64,000 nucleotides of DNA, taken from the NCBI RefSeq assembly GCF_020819595.1, contig NZ_JAJHNP010000001.1, positions 1 to 64,000 on the forward strand, read 5' to 3'. Origin of the DNA: Streptomyces barringtoniae. Lineage in GTDB: Bacteria > Actinomycetota > Actinomycetes > Streptomycetales > Streptomycetaceae. A model generated the notes under the pieces. That model ran no database searches. It was not told the origin of the DNA and saw only the letters and a list, made by a program, of their open reading frames with translations. This document shows positions 53,484 through 63,877 of the stretch, one piece after another; the stretch's first letter is position 1, and each line of letters starts with the position of its first letter. A program made the translations under genes and the position numbers.

Positions 53484-54311
53484 ATGGCGAACCCGACCTC
53501 CCGAACCCGCGGCAGCGGCTCCCCGGCCCGCCGGACCCTGACCGCGGCCGCCCGCGCGGCGGCCAAGCGCGCCGAGCGGCCGGAGCGCCCGGAGCGCCCG
53601 GAGCGGGCTGCCCGCCAGGAGGAGGCTTCCCCCGGGCGCACACTGCTCGTCGAGCCCCCGGCGAACGGCTGGGAGGACCCGCCGGAGCCCGAGGCGTTCG
53701 AGTCGTCCGAGCAGTCCGGCCCGTCCGAGAACGAGCCGGAGGAGAGCGGACCGGAGGAGAGCGGACCGGACGAGAGCGGACCGGACGAGAGCGCGCCCCC
53801 GCGCAGGACCGGGCGGCGCGTGCTCGTCGCGGTGCTGGGTGCCGTCCTCGTGGCCGCTCTGGTCGCGACCGCCTTCCTCGGCTGGCGGTACCAGCAGGGG
53901 CGGCAGGCGGAGCAGGCCCGCGGGGAGGCCCTCGCGGCGGCACGGAAGGCGGCGCCGGTCGTACTGTCGTACGACTACCGGCACCTGGACCGCGACTTCG
54001 CCCGGGCCCGTGCCCTGCTGACCGGGCACTTCCGCGACGAGTACGGCAGGACCACGAAGACGGTGGTCGCGCCGACCGCGACGAAGTACCACGGGGTGGT
54101 GAAGGCGAGCGTGGCCACGCCCTCCGACGGAGGCGCCCCCGCGGTCTCCGTCGTGTCGGCGGCACCGGACAGGGCCGTCGTGCTGCTCTTCGTCAACCAG
54201 GTGACCGAGAGCACCCAGGTCCCCGAGCCCCGGCTGGATCTGAACCGGGTGCGGATGACGCTCACCCGCACCTCCGACGGCTGGAAGGTGAGCGGCGTCG
54301 ACGCCCTCTGA
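53484..54311 (+). CDS. Mce-associated membrane protein 2
   Basis: The protein has 275 residues. A long charged cytoplasmic part (1-120) contains E-R-P repeats near 32-43 and four E-E/D-E-S-G-P repeats near 96-117. A membrane helix follows at about 123-145, then the same outside domain as in the previous gene (VLSYDYRHLDRDFARARALL; C-terminal DGWKVSGVDAL). GAGGAGAG lies just before ATG 53484. It ends the mce operon and is followed by a strong terminator. Confidence 0.87.
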   Translation: MANPTSRTRGSGSPARRTLTAAARAAAKRAERPERPERPERAARQEEASPGRTLLVEPPANGWEDPPEPEAFESSEQSGPSENEPEESGPEESGPDESGPDESAPPRRTGRRVLVAVLGAVLVAALVATAFLGWRYQQGRQAEQARGEALAAARKAAPVVLSYDYRHLDRDFARARALLTGHFRDEYGRTTKTVVAPTATKYHGVVKASVATPSDGGAPAVSVVSAAPDRAVVLLFVNQVTESTQVPEPRLDLNRVRMTLTRTSDGWKVSGVDAL

Positions 54312-54325
54312 CCAGGCCTTCACAG

Positions 54326-54358
54326 GTGCCCCCGCGCGATCGCGCGGGGGCACTTTTT
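54326..54358 (+). terminator. Strong intrinsic terminator of the mce operon
   Basis: GTGCCCCCGCGC pairs perfectly with GCGCGGGGGCAC over a GATC loop and is followed by five Ts. It lies 14 bp after the last mce-operon stop. Confidence 0.95.
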
Positions 54359-54399
54359 CGTGGGCTCTCTTGACAGTCCTCCACCCCCACAGGCAATCT

Positions 54400-54435
54400 T
54401 TCCATACAGCAGAAACGAACTTCCGCTATACGGAA
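54400..54435. promoter_or_regulatory. Paired AllR-like operators upstream of hyi
   Basis: TTCCATACAGCAGAA at 54400-54414 and TTCCGCTATACGGAA at 54421-54435 have centres 21 bp apart. The second is nearly perfectly palindromic (TTCCG ... CGGAA). The same geometry recurs upstream of gcl and katA. In S. coelicolor the IclR-type regulator AllR is known to control allantoin and glyoxylate genes; assignment to it here is by analogy. Confidence 0.6.
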
Positions 54436-54460
54436 TTACAGGGAAGGGAGCGCCGTCCCC

Positions 54461-55300
54461 GTGGGATTCGCAGACCAGCGCTTCAACGTCAACCTGTCGA
54501 TCCTCTTCACGGAACTCCCGCTCCTGGAGCGTCCCGCGGCCGCAGCCGCGGCGGGCTTCACTGCGGTCGAGCTGTGGTGGCCCTGGGTCGACTCCCCCAC
54601 CCCCGAGCAGTCCGAGCTCGACGCCCTGAAGAAGGCGATCGAGGACGCGGGCGTCCAGCTCACGGGCCTGAACTTCTACGCCGGGCAGCTGCCGGGCCCG
54701 GACCGCGGTGCCCTGTCGATCCCGGGCGAGGAGTCGGAGAGGTTCCGCGCCAACATCGACGTGGCCATCGTCTTCGCCCAGTCCCTGGGCTGCACGACGT
54801 TCAACGCCCTGTACGGCAACCGCGTCGACGGCGTGGACCCGGCCGAGCAGGACGCGCTCGCCCTGGAGAACCTGGTCCTCGCGGCCCGGGCCGTCGGCCG
54901 GGTCGGCGGGACCGTCCTGATCGAGGCCCTCAACCAGCCCGAGTCGCCGAAGTGCCCGATCGTGAGCGCACCCAAGGCGATCGAGATCGTGGACAAGGTC
55001 AACGAGGCGACGGGGCTCGGGAACGCGAAGTTCCTGATGGACCTGTACCACCTGTCCATGAACGGCGAGGACCTGCCCTCGGTCATCGAGCAGTACGCGG
55101 CGAAGACCGGCCATGTGCAGATCGCGGACAACCCCGGCCGCGGCGCCCCCGGGACGGGTTCCCTCCCGCTGGAGGAGCTGCTCGACCAGCTGAAGAAGGC
55201 CGGTTACGACGGCTGGGTCGGCCTGGAGTACAAGGCCGGCGACCGCCCGAGCGCCGAGGCCTTCGACTGGCTCCCGCGCGAAGCGCGCGCCGCGCGCTGA
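54461..55300 (+). CDS. hyi: Hydroxypyruvate isomerase
   Basis: The protein has 279 residues, a TIM barrel of the Hyi/xylose-isomerase-like family: VNLSILFTELPLLERP, AVELWWPW, NFYAGQLPGPDRG, LIEALNQPESPKCPI and LMDLYHLSMNGEDLP with the metal-binding Glu, Asp and His. It interconverts hydroxypyruvate and tartronate semialdehyde in the glyoxylate-to-glycerate route. GTG 54461 follows GGAAGGGAG by 10 bases. glxR is 42 bp downstream and gcl lies further along. Confidence 0.93.
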   Translation: MGFADQRFNVNLSILFTELPLLERPAAAAAAGFTAVELWWPWVDSPTPEQSELDALKKAIEDAGVQLTGLNFYAGQLPGPDRGALSIPGEESERFRANIDVAIVFAQSLGCTTFNALYGNRVDGVDPAEQDALALENLVLAARAVGRVGGTVLIEALNQPESPKCPIVSAPKAIEIVDKVNEATGLGNAKFLMDLYHLSMNGEDLPSVIEQYAAKTGHVQIADNPGRGAPGTGSLPLEELLDQLKKAGYDGWVGLEYKAGDRPSAEAFDWLPREARAAR

Positions 55301-55342
55301 ACCCCCCGACTTTGCAAGGTAGTTGAGAGAGGCACCCCCATC

Positions 55343-56236
55343 ATGAGCAGCAACCTTCCCAAGATCGCCTGGATCGGCCTCGGCATCATGGGCTCCCCCA
55401 TGTCCGAGAACCTGATCAAGGCGGGTTACGACGTCACGGGCTTCACACTCGAGCAGGACAAGCTGGACCGCCTGGCCGCCGCCGGCGGCACCGCCGCCTC
55501 CTCGATCGCCGAGGCCGTGCGCGGCGCCGACGTGGTCATCACGATGGTGCCCGCGTCCCCGCAGGTCGAGGCGATCGCCTACGGCCCCGACGGCATCCTG
55601 GAGAACGCCCGGCAGGGCGCACTGCTGATCGACATGTCCTCGATCACCCCGCAGACCTCGGTCGACCTGGCCGCCGCCGCCAAGGACAAGGGCATCCGGG
55701 TGCTGGACGCCCCGGTGTCCGGCGGCGAGGCCGGCGCCATCGAGGCCGTGCTGTCGATCATGGTCGGCGGCGAGAAGGCCGACTTCGACCAGGCCGAGCC
55801 GATCTTCGAGGCGCTCGGCAGGACCATCGTGCTGTGCGGCCCGCACGGCTCCGGCCAGACCGTGAAGGCGGCCAACCAGCTGATCGTCGCCGTGAACATC
55901 CAGGCGTGCGCCGAGGCCGTGGTCTTCCTGGAGAAGTCGGGCGTGGACCTCGCGGCCGCGCTGGACGTCCTCAACGGAGGCCTCGCCGGCTCCACCGTGC
56001 TGACGCGGAAGAAGGACAACTTCCTGAACCGTGACTTCAAGCCGGGCTTCCGGATCGACCTGCACCACAAGGACATGGGCATCGTCACCGACGCCGCCCG
56101 CAACGTCGGCGCCGCCCTGCCGGTCGGCACCGTGGTCGCCCAGCTGGTCGCCTCGCTGCGCGCCCAGGGCGACGGCGGCCTGGACCACTCGGCCCTGCTG
56201 CGGGCGGTGGAGCGCCTCTCCGGCGCCCAGGTCTGA
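55343..56236 (+). CDS. glxR: 2-hydroxy-3-oxopropionate (tartronate semialdehyde) reductase
   Basis: The protein has 297 residues of the beta-hydroxyacid dehydrogenase family: nucleotide motif GLGIMGSPMSENL at 12-24, substrate motif DAPVSGGEAGA, and the catalytic lysine in SGQTVKAANQL. It reduces tartronate semialdehyde to D-glycerate with NAD(P)H, completing the Gcl route. It follows hyi with a 42-bp gap and shares its promoter. Confidence 0.94.
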   Translation: MSSNLPKIAWIGLGIMGSPMSENLIKAGYDVTGFTLEQDKLDRLAAAGGTAASSIAEAVRGADVVITMVPASPQVEAIAYGPDGILENARQGALLIDMSSITPQTSVDLAAAAKDKGIRVLDAPVSGGEAGAIEAVLSIMVGGEKADFDQAEPIFEALGRTIVLCGPHGSGQTVKAANQLIVAVNIQACAEAVVFLEKSGVDLAAALDVLNGGLAGSTVLTRKKDNFLNRDFKPGFRIDLHHKDMGIVTDAARNVGAALPVGTVVAQLVASLRAQGDGGLDHSALLRAVERLSGAQV

Positions 56237-56331
56237 GCCGAGCCCCACAGACTTCCGGGCGGCGCCGTCGCTGACACCTGTCCTGTCGCGCCCAGGCGCC
56301 GGCGCCGCCCGGAATCACCCTCAGATCGCCT

Positions 56332-56346
56332 TCAACAAACTGTTGA
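56332..56346. promoter_or_regulatory. Operator candidate TCAACA-AAC-TGTTGA upstream of katA
   Basis: Same inverted repeat arms as the site upstream of the uricase operon at 40136-40150. It lies 75-89 bp before the katA start, the same distance as in the uricase case. Confidence 0.65.
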
Positions 56347-56369
56347 CGCCCCGGCCACCCACTTTTAGG

Positions 56370-56405
56370 CTCCACAAAGCGGAAACAGGTTTCCGCTGAC
56401 ACCCG
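56370..56405. promoter_or_regulatory. Paired AllR-like half-palindromes upstream of katA
   Basis: CTCCACAAAGCGGAA (56370-56384) and TTCCGCTGACACCCG (56391-56405) have centres 21 bp apart, as upstream of hyi and gcl. Each keeps one good half-site, and the inner halves form AGCGGAAACAGGTTTCCGCT, a perfect inverted repeat at 56378-56397. Confidence 0.5.
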
Positions 56406-56420
56406 CACGGAAGGTCCACG

Positions 56421-57899
56421 ATGTCGAAGCGCGTGCTCACGGCGAGAACACTCACTACGGAGTCCGGCGCCCCGGTCGCAGACAACCAGAACTCCGCCTC
56501 GGCCGGCGTAGGCGGCCCGCTCCTGATCCAGGACCAGCAGCTCCTGGAGAAGCTCGCGCGCTTCAACCGCGAGCGCATCCCGGAGCGCGTGGTGCACGCC
56601 CGTGGCTCCGGCGCTTACGGCCACTTCGAGGTGACGGACGACGTCACCGGATTCACCCACGCCGACTTCCTGAGCACGATCGGCAAGCGCACCGAGGTGT
56701 TCGTGCGCTTCTCGACGGTCGCCGACTCCCTCGGCGGCGCCGACGCCGTCCGTGACCCGCGCGGCTTCGCGGTGAAGTTCTACACCGAAGAGGGCAACTA
56801 CGACCTCGTCGGCAACAACACCCCGGTGTTCTTCATCAAGGACCCGATCAAGTTCCCCGACTTCATCCACTCGCAGAAGCGCGACCCCTTCACGGGCCGC
56901 CAGGAGCCGGACAACGTCTGGGACTTCTGGGCACACGCCCCCGAGGCCACGCACCAGGTGACCTGGCTCATGGGCGACCGCGGCATCCCGGCGTCGTACC
57001 GGCACATGAACGGCTACGGCTCGCACACCTACCAGTGGACGAACGCCGAGGGCGAGGCCTTCTTCGTCAAGTACCACTTCAAGACCAACCAGGGCATCCG
57101 CTCCCTGAGCGGCGAGCAGGCCGCGGAGCTCGCGGGCAAGGACCCCAACTCCCACCAGACGGACCTGCTGCAGGCCATCGAGCGCGGGGTGCACCCGTCC
57201 TGGACCCTGTACGTCCAGCTCATGCCGGCGGCCGAGGCGGCGGACTACCGCTTCAACCCGTTCGACCTGACCAAGGTGTGGCCGCACAAGGACTACCCGC
57301 TGCAGCGCGTGGGCCGCCTGGTGCTGGACCGCAACCCGGACAACGTCTTCGCCGAGGTCGAGCAGGCCGCGTTCTCCCCGAACAACTTCGTTCCGGGCAT
57401 CGGCCCCTCCCCCGACAAGATGCTCCAGGGGCGCCTGTTCGCCTACGCGGACGCGCATCGCTACCGTCTCGGCGTCAACCACACCCTGCTCGCCGTGAAC
57501 GCCCCCAAGGCGGTTCCGGGCGGCGCCCGGAACTACGGCCGCGACGGCTTCATGGCGGTCAACGGCCAGGGCCGCGGCGCCAAGAACTACGAGCCGAACT
57601 CCTACGACGGCCCGGTGGAGACCGGCCGCCCGCTGTCGGCGCCCCTGGCGGTGTCGGGCCACACGGGCAACCACACCGCGCCGCTCCACACCAAGGACGA
57701 CGACTTCTACCAGGCGGGCGAGCTGTACCGCCTGATGTCCGCGGAGGAGAAGTCCCGCCTGATCGCGAACATCGCCGGCGGCCTCTCGCAGGTGTCCCGC
57801 GACGACGTGATCGAGAAGAACCTGGCCCACTTCCACGCCGCCGACCCCGAGTACGGCAAGCGCGTGGAGGAGGCGGTCCGCGCCCTGCGCGAGGACTGA
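56421..57899 (+). CDS. katA: Monofunctional haem catalase (small subunit, clade 3 type)
   Basis: The protein has 492 residues: active-site H59 in [12 protein letters not shown], the asparagine in [15 protein letters not shown], and the proximal haem tyrosine in [14 protein letters not shown]. The length and NAD-binding-type residues fit clade 3 catalases. It breaks down hydrogen peroxide. The location after hyi-glxR and the operator shared with the uricase operon suggest that it clears peroxide made by uricase. Confidence 0.96.
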   Translation: MSKRVLTARTLTTESGAPVADNQNSASAGVGGPLLIQDQQLLEKLARFNRERIPERVVHARGSGAYGHFEVTDDVTGFTHADFLSTIGKRTEVFVRFSTVADSLGGADAVRDPRGFAVKFYTEEGNYDLVGNNTPVFFIKDPIKFPDFIHSQKRDPFTGRQEPDNVWDFWAHAPEATHQVTWLMGDRGIPASYRHMNGYGSHTYQWTNAEGEAFFVKYHFKTNQGIRSLSGEQAAELAGKDPNSHQTDLLQAIERGVHPSWTLYVQLMPAAEAADYRFNPFDLTKVWPHKDYPLQRVGRLVLDRNPDNVFAEVEQAAFSPNNFVPGIGPSPDKMLQGRLFAYADAHRYRLGVNHTLLAVNAPKAVPGGARNYGRDGFMAVNGQGRGAKNYEPNSYDGPVETGRPLSAPLAVSGHTGNHTAPLHTKDDDFYQAGELYRLMSAEEKSRLIANIAGGLSQVSRDDVIEKNLAHFHAADPEYGKRVEEAVRALRED

Positions 57900-57923
57900 G
57901 GCCAGCAACCCGCAAGCGGCGTA

Positions 57924-57951
57924 CGAGATCTGACGTGAGGTCAGGATCTCG
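57924..57951 (+). terminator. Hairpin after katA
   Basis: CGAGATC-TGAC pairs with GTCA-GGATCTCG (one bulged base) around a 5-nt loop, 25 bp after the katA stop. A likely terminator without a T-run. Confidence 0.6.
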
Positions 57952-58024
57952 CACGCGGCCCGCGCGGCACGCCGGACGGCCCGGATGAGGGGTGGCCGTA
58001 CGGCGGTGGGCGCGGGCAGGGCGA

Positions 58025-58124
58025 GGACCGTGGCGGCGTGCGAGCCAGTGCGGTGGTGAAGGACCGGGTCCCCTTCTCGACCAGAGGGAAGGGACCCCGG
58101 CTCCGTCGCACGCCGCCACGGTCC
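58025..58124. other. Long structured inverted repeat between katA and a small gene
   Basis: A perfect 19-bp inverted repeat (58025-58043 with 58106-58124, starting GGACCGTGGCGGCG) encloses 62 bp that form a second hairpin (CCGGGTCCC near 58064 with GGGACCCCGG near 58091). It lies in a 416-bp gap with no gene. It could be an RNA element, a MITE-like relic or an operator array; there are no terminal direct repeats that I can see. Confidence 0.6.
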
Positions 58125-58220
58125 CACCCAGCCCCCTTCCGGGGGCCACCCGCTCCGTCCGGCGGCGCGAACGACCTGTCGCGCCCAGCCTCGCGCCGTC
58201 GGACGGTCACCATACGCACA

Positions 58221-58252
58221 CGAAGCGCTCCCCCGTCCGGGGGAGCGCTTCG
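58221..58252. terminator. Strong hairpin upstream of a small gene
   Basis: CGAAGCGCTCCCCC pairs perfectly with GGGGGAGCGCTTCG (14 bp) over a GTCC loop, followed by TGCTGT. It could end transcription from either side. Confidence 0.75.
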
Positions 58253-58315
58253 TGCTGTCCGGGCGCGGCCCGGGCCCGGCGTGCGGGGCCGCCGCATCCG
58301 CAGGACGCTGAGGGC

Positions 58316-58549
58316 ATGGGCAATCCGACGCAGTATCCGCACATCGTGGTCCACTCCCCGGCCCTGGACGGGTCCCGGCGGGTGACCGAGGGGGACGTGA
58401 CCCTGGGCCTCGCCTCGCATCTGGACGACGTCGTGGAGATTCTCCGGCTGGCCGACCTGGACCGGATCGAGGTGGAGGAGAGCGATCTCATCGAGTGGCA
58501 GGGCGGCGGGCCAGACGACTGGCCGGGGCTGTCGGAGCACGAGCTGTAG
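58316..58549 (+). CDS. Small hypothetical protein
   Basis: The product has 77 residues (MGNPTQYPHIVVHSPALDGS at the start) and is acidic toward the C-terminus (RIEVEESDLIEWQGG). Composition and GC3 are typical of Streptomyces coding sequence, and AGG lies just before the ATG. I do not recognise a domain. It stands alone between two hairpin-rich gaps. Confidence 0.65.
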   Translation: MGNPTQYPHIVVHSPALDGSRRVTEGDVTLGLASHLDDVVEILRLADLDRIEVEESDLIEWQGGGPDDWPGLSEHEL

Positions 58550-58661
58550 CGGCTGGTGTACGACAGCGGTCGTAGGCGGGCTACGCCACCCTCAAATCAA
58601 CCTCTGAACCCCGCGGCTCAGGCTTCAACCGCCCCTGCCATGGGGCAGATTAGGGGCACAG

Positions 58662-58692
58662 GGGGCCCGCCGGCACGGGGGCGGCGGGCCCC
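58662..58692. other. GC-rich hairpin
   Basis: GGGGCCCGCC pairs perfectly with GGCGGGCCCC over an 11-nt loop, in the 258-bp gap between the small gene and gcl. Three CGGGGGACGC words follow between about 58705 and 58757. No function assigned. Confidence 0.45.
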
Positions 58693-58758
58693 GACCACGG
58701 GGGAGCACGACGGGGGACGCAACAGAGGATCACACGGGGGACGCCACGGGGGACGCGA

Positions 58759-58791
58759 AAGGGCGGCCCGTCCTATGGACGGGCCGCCCTT
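58759..58791 (-). terminator. Strong terminator of gcl
   Basis: AAGGGCGGCCCGTCC pairs perfectly with GGACGGGCCGCCCTT (15 bp) over a TAT loop, 17 bp downstream of the gcl stop. Confidence 0.9.
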
Positions 58792-58807
58792 GGTGTGCGG
58801 GGCGGGA

Positions 58808-60595
<1,788 letters not shown>

Positions 60596-60674
60596 CGAGT
60601 ACTCCTGCTTCGGCTTCTCGGATGCGTACTCCCGTCGCGCCCCGCGGTGAGCACAGTCTCCAGATGTGTCAAAC

Positions 60675-60710
60675 TTCCGCATTGCGGAATCTAACTTCTA
60701 CTATCTGGAA
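60675..60710. promoter_or_regulatory. Paired AllR-like operators upstream of gcl
   Basis: TTCCGCATTGCGGAA (60675-60689, perfect) and TTCTACTATCTGGAA (60696-60710, degenerate) have centres 21 bp apart. As at hyi, the better copy is nearer the gene. The rest of the 60596-60846 gap holds no gene. Confidence 0.7.
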
Positions 60711-60846
60711 TCAATGTAGAAGCGCGCACCAACTGTCGTCAAGAGAGGTGGAGACAGGGCAAGCGCCGGACAAGCGGCGTGGGAAGGAGGACGATGGGGC
60801 CGCTGTCCCGACGCGACTGTTCCGACGTGACGCCTGGGGGTGGGCC

Positions 60847-61938
60847 ATGCCCGAGAGCGTGCCGGTGCGCTGCCCGGCCTGTCGGCGCGAGCACGTCTAC
60901 ACCGCGCCGTCGTATCCGTGCGCGTGCGGCGCGCCGATCGCCCCGCGGCTGGATCCGGCCGCCGAGCCTGCCGTGGCGGCCCACCGGGCCTGGGACGACG
61001 AGTGGATCTGCGTGCCGTGCACCGCCTGCGGCCGCCTGAGCCAGTGGCCCCACCCGGAGCTGGGCTGCCCCTGCGGCACGATCCTGCACATCCCGGTGGC
61101 GACGACGCCTCCGACAACCCCGCGCGCACCCCTGCCAGACCCACGCAGGCCCCTGACCGGCTCGCGCGCACCCGCGGCAGATCCCCGCACATCCCCGGAA
61201 GGCCGCCGCACACCCGCGTCAGACGCCCGGACACACCCAACCGCCCCACGGACACCCCAGGCCGACCCCCGGACACCCCCCACTGCCCCGCGCACACCCC
61301 CGACAGACACCCGCACATCCCCGGAAGACCCGCGCACACCCCAGGCCGACCCCCGCACGCCGCCAGCCGTTTCCGAGACGCCGCCGACCGCAGCCGGGAC
61401 ACCGCTGTCACAGACCGGGAGGCCGCCGGCGCAGGCCGGTATGCCACCGGCACAGACCGGGATGCCCCCGTCGTACCCCGGCATCCCGTCCGCTGCGGCC
61501 GGGCCGGGGTCCCCCGCCCACCGTCCCGCCTTCCCGCCGCGCGCCATCCGTACCGCCCGCGACGCCGTCACCGTCGCCGCGCTCTATCTGCGCTGGCTCG
61601 GGTACCGGGACCTCCGCCGCGCCGACCAGCGGCCGCCGAACGGCATCGGGCTCGCCGCGCACGGGCTCCTCGCCCAGGTGGACCCGACCGTGCGCCCGGC
61701 GGCGCCGCGGGACGTGGAGTGCCTGTGGCTGACGGCGATGACGGAGTCCGCGGACTGCGTGTACTTCTCCCTCGCGGGCTACACGGACGAGGCCCGGGTC
61801 CGCGCGGACGCCCTGGGCATCCCGCTCTTCGTCCTGGACCTCGCGGGCGTCCCGCAGGCGGTGAACGACCACGCCGACGCACTGGACGCCGAGGGAGCGC
61901 CGGAACCGGGACCCCGGTCGCGGGACCGACGGAGCTGA
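60847..61938 (+). CDS. Zinc-ribbon protein with a repetitive Pro/Thr linker and a degenerate Mrr-like domain
   Basis: The protein has 363 residues. Two zinc-ribbon type segments occupy 1-80 (CPACRREH with CACG, then CTACGRL with CPCG). A linker of about 150 residues consists of P-R-T-P/D-P-R-T-P repeats and then M-P-P/A-Q-T-G repeats. The C-terminal 110 residues (TVAALYLRWLGYRDLRRADQ ... LWLTAMTESADCVYFSLAGYTDEARVRADALGIPLFVLDLAG) follow the Mrr-type PD-(D/E)XK restriction fold, but the aspartate and E-x-K catalytic signature are not evident. It may bind nucleic acid without cutting. ATG 60847 is within GCC-ATG; no strong ribosome site is visible. Function unknown. Confidence 0.75.
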   Translation: MPESVPVRCPACRREHVYTAPSYPCACGAPIAPRLDPAAEPAVAAHRAWDDEWICVPCTACGRLSQWPHPELGCPCGTILHIPVATTPPTTPRAPLPDPRRPLTGSRAPAADPRTSPEGRRTPASDARTHPTAPRTPQADPRTPPTAPRTPPTDTRTSPEDPRTPQADPRTPPAVSETPPTAAGTPLSQTGRPPAQAGMPPAQTGMPPSYPGIPSAAAGPGSPAHRPAFPPRAIRTARDAVTVAALYLRWLGYRDLRRADQRPPNGIGLAAHGLLAQVDPTVRPAAPRDVECLWLTAMTESADCVYFSLAGYTDEARVRADALGIPLFVLDLAGVPQAVNDHADALDAEGAPEPGPRSRDRRS

Positions 61939-61977
61939 CCCTCCCCGGGACCGCCCTGCCACCGCCGCCGGACGCTT

Positions 61978-62142
61978 GTCTCCACCGGAGTTCCGGAACA
62001 CCACCGGCGGCTGCGCGGACCGGCCGGCAGGCTCCTGCGCCGGGACGGTGACGGCCACGGCTCCCGGCTCAACAGCCCCGCCACGGTGGACACGGCGGTC
62101 GCCTACCCGACCACCCTGCGCATGCTCGCCGGGGCCCGCTGA
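61978..62142 (+). pseudogene. Possible C-terminal remnant of an alpha/beta hydrolase
   Basis: The frame reads V-S-T-G-V-P-E-H-H, then RLLRRDGDGHGSRLNSP and ends A-Y-P-T-T-L-R-M-L-A-G-A-R before a stop. The D-G-D-G-H-G-S stretch recalls the last histidine block of TAP-like peptidases of the alpha/beta hydrolase fold. No start codon or upstream domain is present. The remainder of the 61939-62260 gap shows nothing. Confidence 0.3.
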
Positions 62143-62260
62143 GCCACGGCCGTGCAGCGGGACAGGGCCCCCCGACGGGTCCCGGTCGAGTGCACCGCCG
62201 ACGGCGCGCTCCTCCGGGGCCCGTCCTCGAGCAGGTACCGCATGCCCCGTTCCGGCCGTC

Positions 62261-63877
62261 TCACGCCCCGTACACCGCCCGCAGTTCGACCTTGCGCACC
62301 TTCCCGGACACGGTCATCGGGAAGGAGTCGAGGATCTGCAGCCGACTGGGGATCTTGTAGTGCGCGAGCCGGCCCCGGCAGAAGGCGTGCAACTCCTCCA
62401 GGGTGAGCGGGTCGGCCGCGTCGTACGGGATCACACAGGCCAGGACCTCCTCGCCGTACTTCTCGTGCGGCACCCCGACGACCTGGACGTCCCTGATCTT
62501 CGGGTGGGCGTAGAGGAACTCCTCGATCTCGCGCGGGTAGATGTTCTCGCCGCCGCGGATGATCATGTCCTTGATCCGGCCGACGATCTCGACGTACCCG
62601 TCCTCGCGCATCACCGCCAGGTCCCCGGTGTGCATCCAGCGGCCCGCGTCGACGGCCTCGGCGGTCTTCTCGGGCTCGTTCCAGTAGCCGAGCATCACGC
62701 TGTAGCCGCGGGTGCACAACTCCCCCGCCGTGCCGCGCGGTTGGGTGACGCCGGTGGCCGGGTCGACGACCTTGACCTCCAGGTGCGGCAGGACCCGGCC
62801 GACGGTGCCCGTGCGGTGCTCCAGGTCGTCGTCCCGGCGGGTCTGCAGCGACACCGGGGAGGTCTCGGTCATGCCGTAGCAGATGGAGACCTCCGCCATG
62901 TGCATCTCGGCGACGACCCGCTTCATCACCTCCGCCGGGCACGGCGAGCCCGCCATGATGCCGGTGCGCAGGGTCGAGAGGTCGTACGTGGCGAAGTCGG
63001 GGAGGTTCAGTTCGGCGATGAACATGGTCGGCACGCCGTACAAGGACGTACAGCGCTCCTGCTGCACCGCCTCCAGGGTGGCCTTCGGGTCGAAGGACGG
63101 GGCCGGGATGACCATGCAGGCGCCGTGCGAGGTGGCCGCCAGGTTGCCCATCACCATGCCGAAGCAGTGGTAGAAGGGCACCGGGATGCAGATGCGGTCC
63201 TGCTCGCCGTAGGCGATCAACTCGCCCACGAAGTAACCGTTGTTGAGGATGTTGTGGTGGGACAGGGTGGCGCCCTTCGGGAAGCCGGTGGTCCCCGAGG
63301 TGTACTGGATGTTGATCGGGTCGTCGCAGGACAGTTCCGCGTACGGGGCATCACCGGTGCCCCGGCCGAGCAGTGCCTCCCAGCTCGGGTCGCCGATGTA
63401 CGCGACCTCCCGCAGTGCCGGGCACCTGCCGCGCACCTCCTCCACCATCGCGCGGTAGTCGCTGGTCCTGTGGCTCAGGGAGGCGAACAGCAGGGAGATC
63501 CCGGCCTGGTTGAGGACGTACTCGACCTCGTGGGTGCGGTAGGCGGGGTTGATGTTCACCATGATCGCGCCGATGCGGGCGGTGGCGTACTGGACCAGGA
63601 CCCACTCCGGGCAGTTGACCGCCCAGATGCCCACCCGGTCGCCCTTGACGACTCCGCTCGCGACCAGCGCCTGCGCCAGCTCCTCGACGGCCGCGCCGAA
63701 TTCGGCGTACGTCCAGCGCCGCCCCGACGGCACGTCGACCAGGGCCTCGCGGTCGGGCCAGGCGGCCACGGCCCGGTCCAGGTTGGCGCCGATGGTGTCG
63801 CCGAGCAGGGCGGTGGAACCGGTTCCGTGCGTGTACGACAGCGGTGTTCCGTGCGGGTACGACGGCGATGCGGTCAC
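62261..63877 (-). CDS. Acyl-CoA synthetase (AMP-binding, fatty-acid type)
   Basis: The protein has 538 residues with [18 protein letters not shown] (ATP/AMP motif), the [13 protein letters not shown] stretch, CYGMTETSP, the adenylate motif [21 protein letters not shown] and the C-terminal lysine in [10 protein letters not shown]. It activates a medium- or long-chain fatty acid, probably for beta-oxidation. GTG 63877 follows GAGGAGG and overlaps by 4 bp the stop of the next synthetase gene, so the two are coupled. Confidence 0.93.
   Translation of the reverse strand: MTASPSYPHGTPLSYTHGTGSTALLGDTIGANLDRAVAAWPDREALVDVPSGRRWTYAEFGAAVEELAQALVASGVVKGDRVGIWAVNCPEWVLVQYATARIGAIMVNINPAYRTHEVEYVLNQAGISLLFASLSHRTSDYRAMVEEVRGRCPALREVAYIGDPSWEALLGRGTGDAPYAELSCDDPINIQYTSGTTGFPKGATLSHHNILNNGYFVGELIAYGEQDRICIPVPFYHCFGMVMGNLAATSHGACMVIPAPSFDPKATLEAVQQERCTSLYGVPTMFIAELNLPDFATYDLSTLRTGIMAGSPCPAEVMKRVVAEMHMAEVSICYGMTETSPVSLQTRRDDDLEHRTGTVGRVLPHLEVKVVDPATGVTQPRGTAGELCTRGYSVMLGYWNEPEKTAEAVDAGRWMHTGDLAVMREDGYVEIVGRIKDMIIRGGENIYPREIEEFLYAHPKIRDVQVVGVPHEKYGEEVLACVIPYDAADPLTLEELHAFCRGRLAHYKIPSRLQILDSFPMTVSGKVRKVELRAVYGA

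Noticed and set aside
58580..58660. Possible tRNA or phage attachment site
   Set aside because: The GGGGTTCAGAGG-like stretch on the minus strand does not fold into a cloverleaf and there is no integrase or matching direct repeat.
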